From Candidatus Flavonifractor merdavium (GTDB taxonomy: Bacteria > Bacillota > Clostridia > Oscillospirales > Oscillospiraceae): a stretch of DNA of 44,059 bases. A program made the translations under genes and the position numbers. Numbering within the stretch: position 1 is the first letter of the stretch; the number at the start of each line of letters is the position of its first letter. The DNA is taken from positions 1-44,059 of the forward strand of contig DWXF01000026.1 in NCBI GenBank assembly GCA_019119335.1, in the 5' to 3' direction. Shown in pieces: positions 41,173 through 44,059 of this stretch. The notes beneath the pieces were generated by a model, which was given only the letters and a program-made list of their open reading frames with translations, had not been told where the DNA came from and searched no databases.

Positions 41173-42108
41173 ATGCAGATAACAGATAGGAAAGAGTGGG
41201 AGGCCGGTCGGATCACCGGCACACTGCCCGTACAGGGCGGCCCAGGCTTGCCGGTATGGATGATTTGCGGAGCATCGGGCGGCCCAACTCTGGTGCTGAC
41301 CGCAGGCGTCCATGGCTGTGAATATGTGGGCATCATGACGCTACGGCGGCTCTTTGCTCAACTGGCTCCGGCCCAGATTCGGGGGCGGGTGATCCTGCTG
41401 CCGCTGGTCAATAGCGAGGGCTTTTATGCCGGAAGCAAACAGGTGGTGCCAAGCGATGGAAAGAATATCAACCGGGTCTTTCCGCCTCCGGAGGAGGGTA
41501 CGATAGCCCAGGAGATCGCCCGGACTGTGGTGGAGCAGATCTACCAGGAGGCCGACTTTCTTCTGGACCTCCACGGCGGAGATGTAAATGAGGCGATGAC
41601 GCCCCTTGTCTTTTACCCGGCCACGGCTGCGCCGGAGGTGACGGCACAGGCCCGGGAGGCCGCACAGCATCTGGAAGTTCTGTACCGCATCCCCTCCACC
41701 GCCCAAAACGGATTGTACAGCTATGCAGCCCAATGCGGTATTCCCGCTCTGCTGATGGAGGTGGGCGGCATGGGTCTCTGGACGGAGGAGCAGGTGGAGC
41801 TGGAACTGCGCAGCATACAGAGTCTGATGGGATATCTGGATATGGGTTCGGCTCCTGTTAAAAACAACCGTCAGCAGGAAGCGGAGGAAATGTGTTATGC
41901 AGAGGCAGAGGTCTCGGGTTTTTGGTTTCCTGAGATTAAGACAGAACAGAAGATTTCCGCTGGGCAGATGCTGGGAAGAATCGAGAATCTGGAGGGCCGC
42001 ATCCTCCAGACGATCCGCGCCCGCTGGGATGGCATGGCGCTATACCATACGGTTTCCTTGGGCGTGACAACAGGAGATGCCCTTGTGGCATACGGGAAGA
42101 TAGGATAA
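41173..42108 (+). CDS. M14-family zinc hydrolase, AspA/AstE (aspartoacylase-like)
   Basis: A 311-residue cytoplasmic amidohydrolase. Zinc ligands are His47 and Glu50 in GVHGCEYVG and His134 in LLDLHGGD; DGKNINRVFP (95-104) is the substrate-binding N-x-R region typical of the aspartoacylase / succinylglutamate desuccinylase group. The C-terminal third is a small beta domain. It is the last gene of the B12-controlled operon, 17 bases after the ATPase, with AGGAGG before ATG 41173. Likely removes an acyl or amino-acyl group from the imported solute; the solute is unknown. Confidence 0.88.
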   Translation: MQITDRKEWEAGRITGTLPVQGGPGLPVWMICGASGGPTLVLTAGVHGCEYVGIMTLRRLFAQLAPAQIRGRVILLPLVNSEGFYAGSKQVVPSDGKNINRVFPPPEEGTIAQEIARTVVEQIYQEADFLLDLHGGDVNEAMTPLVFYPATAAPEVTAQAREAAQHLEVLYRIPSTAQNGLYSYAAQCGIPALLMEVGGMGLWTEEQVELELRSIQSLMGYLDMGSAPVKNNRQQEAEEMCYAEAEVSGFWFPEIKTEQKISAGQMLGRIENLEGRILQTIRARWDGMALYHTVSLGVTTGDALVAYGKIG

Positions 42109-42275
42109 ACGAACCGCAATGACAATTTGCTGCAATAATTCAGAGTTCTTTTTAGTAAAGCATCTATTTTCCTGTTCCTTACCCAAGCAAGATAATTTAC
42201 TGTATAAAGATAAAAGACCAGTAGATATGTTGGACGTCTTGTGGTATTGTGTGTTGCTACCAGGAGGTGCAACGC

Positions 42276-42596
42276 ATGAACAAACTACTGAAAGACATCT
42301 ACGACTGCTTCTATACCCCGCCTGAGTTTTCGGAGCAGAAGCAGGAAGTGGAAGAATGCCACCAAGCACTGATCAAAGCGTTGGAAATGCCAGAACGGCG
42401 GCTGGTGCTTCGAATCATGGATGCCCTGGGTCTGATGGCAGAGGAACGCTCCATCGACAGCTTTATCTCTGGATTTGAGCTGGCGTGGCAGCTCTCCATG
42501 GAACTGAATCAATATGAAAAAGAGCGCTCAGTCTCTCGCTGTACGGCGAGGAGATCGGGCGCTCTTTCCATGTCCGGAAAGGAGGAAGCAACATGA
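42276..42596 (+). CDS. Small helical protein, DUF6809-like
   Basis: A 106-residue, mostly helical acidic protein. MNKLLKDIYDCFYTPPEFSEQKQEVEECHQALIKAL with RIMDALGLMAEERSIDSFISGFELAWQLSMEL is the pattern I know from small proteins in clostridial conjugative elements (DUF6809). The family number is recalled, not looked up. A perfect AGGAGGTG lies 7 bases before the ATG. It overlaps the next start by 4 bases. The 167 AT-rich bases before it (42109-42275) hold no gene and may mark the border of the element. Confidence 0.72.
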   Translation: MNKLLKDIYDCFYTPPEFSEQKQEVEECHQALIKALEMPERRLVLRIMDALGLMAEERSIDSFISGFELAWQLSMELNQYEKERSVSRCTARRSGALSMSGKEEAT

Positions 42597-43042
42597 AGAA
42601 ACGAATCATCACTGCCGCAGCGTTCGCCGCCTGTTTGGCTCTGTGTGCCGCTGTGTGGCCACAGCAGCAACCAGCCGGGGAAACACCCGCACTGCCCACG
42701 CCAGCCGTTGTAATCGCCACACAGCCCGAAATTCCGGAGATAGCAGAGATGGAAGAAGTCATATCGCCAGAGGAAGAAAAGACGGAAGCAACACTGCCGG
42801 AACTGGTCGAGGAAGCTGACATTGTCCCGGAGCCATCGCCTGCTCAAACGCCCCCAGAGAGCGAAGTACAGGCTCCCTCTGAACAGGATGCCACACCACA
42901 GCAAGAACCGGAGCCTGCCCCGGCACCGGACAACATGGTCTATGTGCCAGGCTTTGGCTGGGTAGAAAGCCAAGGACCCAACCATGCGGAATACGCAGAG
43001 GATATGTACGAGAACGGCAACAAAATCGGTATCATGGGATAA
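42593..43042 (+). CDS. Exported Pro/Glu-rich protein, DUF6550-like
   Basis: A 149-residue protein with a signal peptide (KKRIITAAAFAACLALCAAV), a long disordered Pro/Glu/Ala-rich middle (30-120) and a compact conserved tail, MVYVPGFGWVESQGPNHAEYAEDMYENGNKIGIMG. The tail and layout match small exported proteins of clostridial integrative elements (DUF6550, from memory). Translationally coupled to the preceding gene. Function unknown. Confidence 0.72.
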   Translation: MKKRIITAAAFAACLALCAAVWPQQQPAGETPALPTPAVVIATQPEIPEIAEMEEVISPEEEKTEATLPELVEEADIVPEPSPAQTPPESEVQAPSEQDATPQQEPEPAPAPDNMVYVPGFGWVESQGPNHAEYAEDMYENGNKIGIMG

Positions 43043-43048
43043 ATGAAA

Positions 43049-43088
43049 AGCAGTACGGTATCAGGACAAAGCCTGGTGCCGTACTGCT
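43049..43088. terminator. Bidirectional terminator between convergent element genes
   Basis: Stem 43049-43065 with 43072-43088 (17 bp with two G-T pairs), loop ACAAAG. Minus strand continues TTTTCATTT; plus strand continues TATTCT. Confidence 0.8.
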
Positions 43089-43831
43089 TATTCTGTTTCC
43101 TGCTCCAACGCGTCGCTGAACATCTCATGGACGTGGATCAGCGAAACAACTTCACAGAGAAACCGCTCCGTCAGTTCCTTTTCGTCCAGCCAGGTGGTCT
43201 GCGGCGGCACATAGTAGCCGGAATCAGCTTCTGCCTCCGCTCTGGCCTTGAGAATGGCTTTCTGGATGGAGAGCCACTGGCTGTAAGTGCCGCCGTTCAA
43301 CTGCTTTCTCAGTTTCCGGATGGCAGCCTTATATGCTTTCTCCGCACCGCTGGGGCCGTTGTAGTTGAGCCGGATAGCCAGTTCCTGAAAGGTCATGCTC
43401 TGCTCGTTGGGTTGGCCAATTCCCAAATAACAGCGCACCAAATTCAACTCTCTGGGGCTCAGCACCTCCCCCATGCGCTGGAGGAGCAGCGTCCGGCGCA
43501 TGAAGCGGTCGTAGGCCCTGGCGGGGTCACCACCACAACTAAGGTCAAAGACACGCTCACCCAGAGACTCGATCTGAAACACAGTACGGTATTCTTCCAG
43601 CAGACGCTTGGCTACTTTGGCGGAGACTTCCAACTTCTCTTGAATGACAGTCAGCAAATCTTCTTCGGCATTCTCCTGCTCGTGTATGGCATAGAGAAAT
43701 GCCACCTGGCGCAGCTGGCGGTAACGGTTCAGCGGGAACGACAGAGAGAAAGAACCCTGGGCGGCGCAGTCCCGCATGGCTGTCTCAATGGCGGGGGTCG
43801 CATAGGTCAGCAGCTTTGTTCCATAGACCTG
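43088..43831 (-). pseudogene. Sigma-factor-like gene, N-terminus missing at an IS110 border
   Basis: About 248 codons remain. Upstream of the first ATG (43777) the frame continues with QVYGTKLLTYATPAIETAMRD, clearly sigma region 2-like (compare the usual KGTKFLTYA), and is then cut by TAG at 43834-43832. The C-terminal half is a good sigma region 4: LSPRELNLVRCYLGIG and SMTFQELAIRLNY, then KAYKAAIRKLRKQL. So the start of the gene is lost, and the sequence beyond it belongs to an IS110-like end. A shorter product from ATG 43777 (229 residues) could still be made. Such sigma-like regulators are common in clostridial conjugative elements. Confidence 0.7.
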
Positions 43832-44059
43832 CTAACAAAAGTCAAGTAGAAATTTCAGATTTGGGGGAGCGGCAAAAAGACAACACAAAATCAAGCCGCT
43901 GAGCATCTCAAAATCGAAACGGCGGCCAGCCAGATGGTATGACACGAAAATTAGTTGTGCTCCAGAGAATCCAAATAGTTTTTCACAGAGGCGTAGTAGA
44001 TGCGCAGGAACTTGTTGGCGGATGCCATCATGTAGACACGGTATGGCTTGCCCTCAGAG
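43832..44059 (-). mobile_element. End of an IS110-family insertion sequence (partial)
   Basis: From about 43832 the sequence no longer continues the sigma-like gene. It holds about 120 noncoding bases and the 3' end of a transposase gene. IS110 elements lack clear terminal repeats and target duplications, so the precise end cannot be fixed from one side. The border is set by loss of sigma-factor homology. Confidence 0.55.
43951..44059 (-). CDS. IS110-family transposase, C-terminal fragment
   Basis: The last 35 codons read SEGKPYRVYMMASANKFLRIYYASVKNYL and end at TAA (43953-43951). The pattern GK-x-Y-x-V-x-M-x-A-x-A-N-K-x-LRI-x-YA fits the end of the Transposase_20 domain of IS110/IS1111 transposases. 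The rest is outside the window. Family call rests on this short stretch only. Confidence 0.6.
   Translation of the reverse strand, partial: SEGKPYRVYMMASANKFLRIYYASVKNYLDSLEHN

Noticed and set aside
1-44059. CRISPR array, rRNA or tRNA genes
   Set aside because: No regularly spaced direct repeats, no tRNA-like TTCGA-type arm with matching acceptor stem, and no rRNA-like sequence were noticed when reading through; a dedicated tRNA scan was not possible.

Overview
The window looks like chromosomal DNA of a high-GC Clostridia member of the Oscillospiraceae type (Flavonifractor / Pseudoflavonifractor / Lawsonibacter-like). This is inferred from gene families and codon bias, not from a database search. 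Supporting signs are strong Shine-Dalgarno sequences, near-consensus TTGACA/TATAAT promoters, a Gram-positive LexA box, CsaB and DUF4330 cell-wall genes, and a membrane pyrophosphatase next to Trk potassium uptake. Genes are dense and mostly ordinary up to about 34.2 kb. The last ~2 kb has the character of a mobile element.

Layout. 1-4.4 kb (minus strand): 5' part of a membrane pyrophosphatase, a TrkA-TrkH potassium uptake pair and an exported protein of unknown function. 4.6-9.6 kb: a uridine-phosphorylase-like enzyme, a Zn/Cd efflux operon (ArsR repressor, free HMA metallochaperone, P1B ATPase) with a readable promoter and operator, a PNPOx-fold protein and an HSL-type esterase. 9.7-12.1 kb: an HxxxD acyltransferase, a zinc-ribbon membrane protein of the DUF6320 kind and a small membrane protein. 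12.2-21.0 kb: lgt, then a complete arginine operon argG-H-C-J-B-D-F with a promoter and an ArgR-like palindrome. 21.1-25.2 kb: a BlaI/M56 peptidase signalling pair converging on an SOS-type DNA polymerase Y. 25.2-27.5 kb: a PadR-DUF2812-DUF2812 operon with clear palindromic operators. 27.5-33.2 kb: HAD phosphatase, PiT transporter, a glycosyltransferase and a glycosyltransferase-CsaB fusion, with DUF4330 divergent. 33.2-34.2 kb: PAP2 phosphatase and a DtxR-family regulator.

34.2-42.1 kb is the most interesting part. About 785 bases without a gene hold a promoter, a structured leader RNA ending in an intrinsic terminator, and then a cobalamin riboswitch with its own terminator. These precede a seven-function operon: a protein made of four homing-endonuclease-associated repeats with no nuclease domain, a DppB-type permease, a DppC-type permease fused in frame to its own lipoprotein substrate-binding protein, two DppD/DppF-type ATPases, and an AspA/AstE-type M14 zinc hydrolase. 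The reading proposed here is a B12-repressed importer for cobalt, a corrinoid or a related conjugate, with cytoplasmic processing by the hydrolase. The substrate is unknown.

42.2 kb to the end: two small genes (DUF6809-like and DUF6550-like) typical of clostridial conjugative elements, and a sigma-factor-like gene that lacks its N-terminus where an IS110-type transposase sequence begins.
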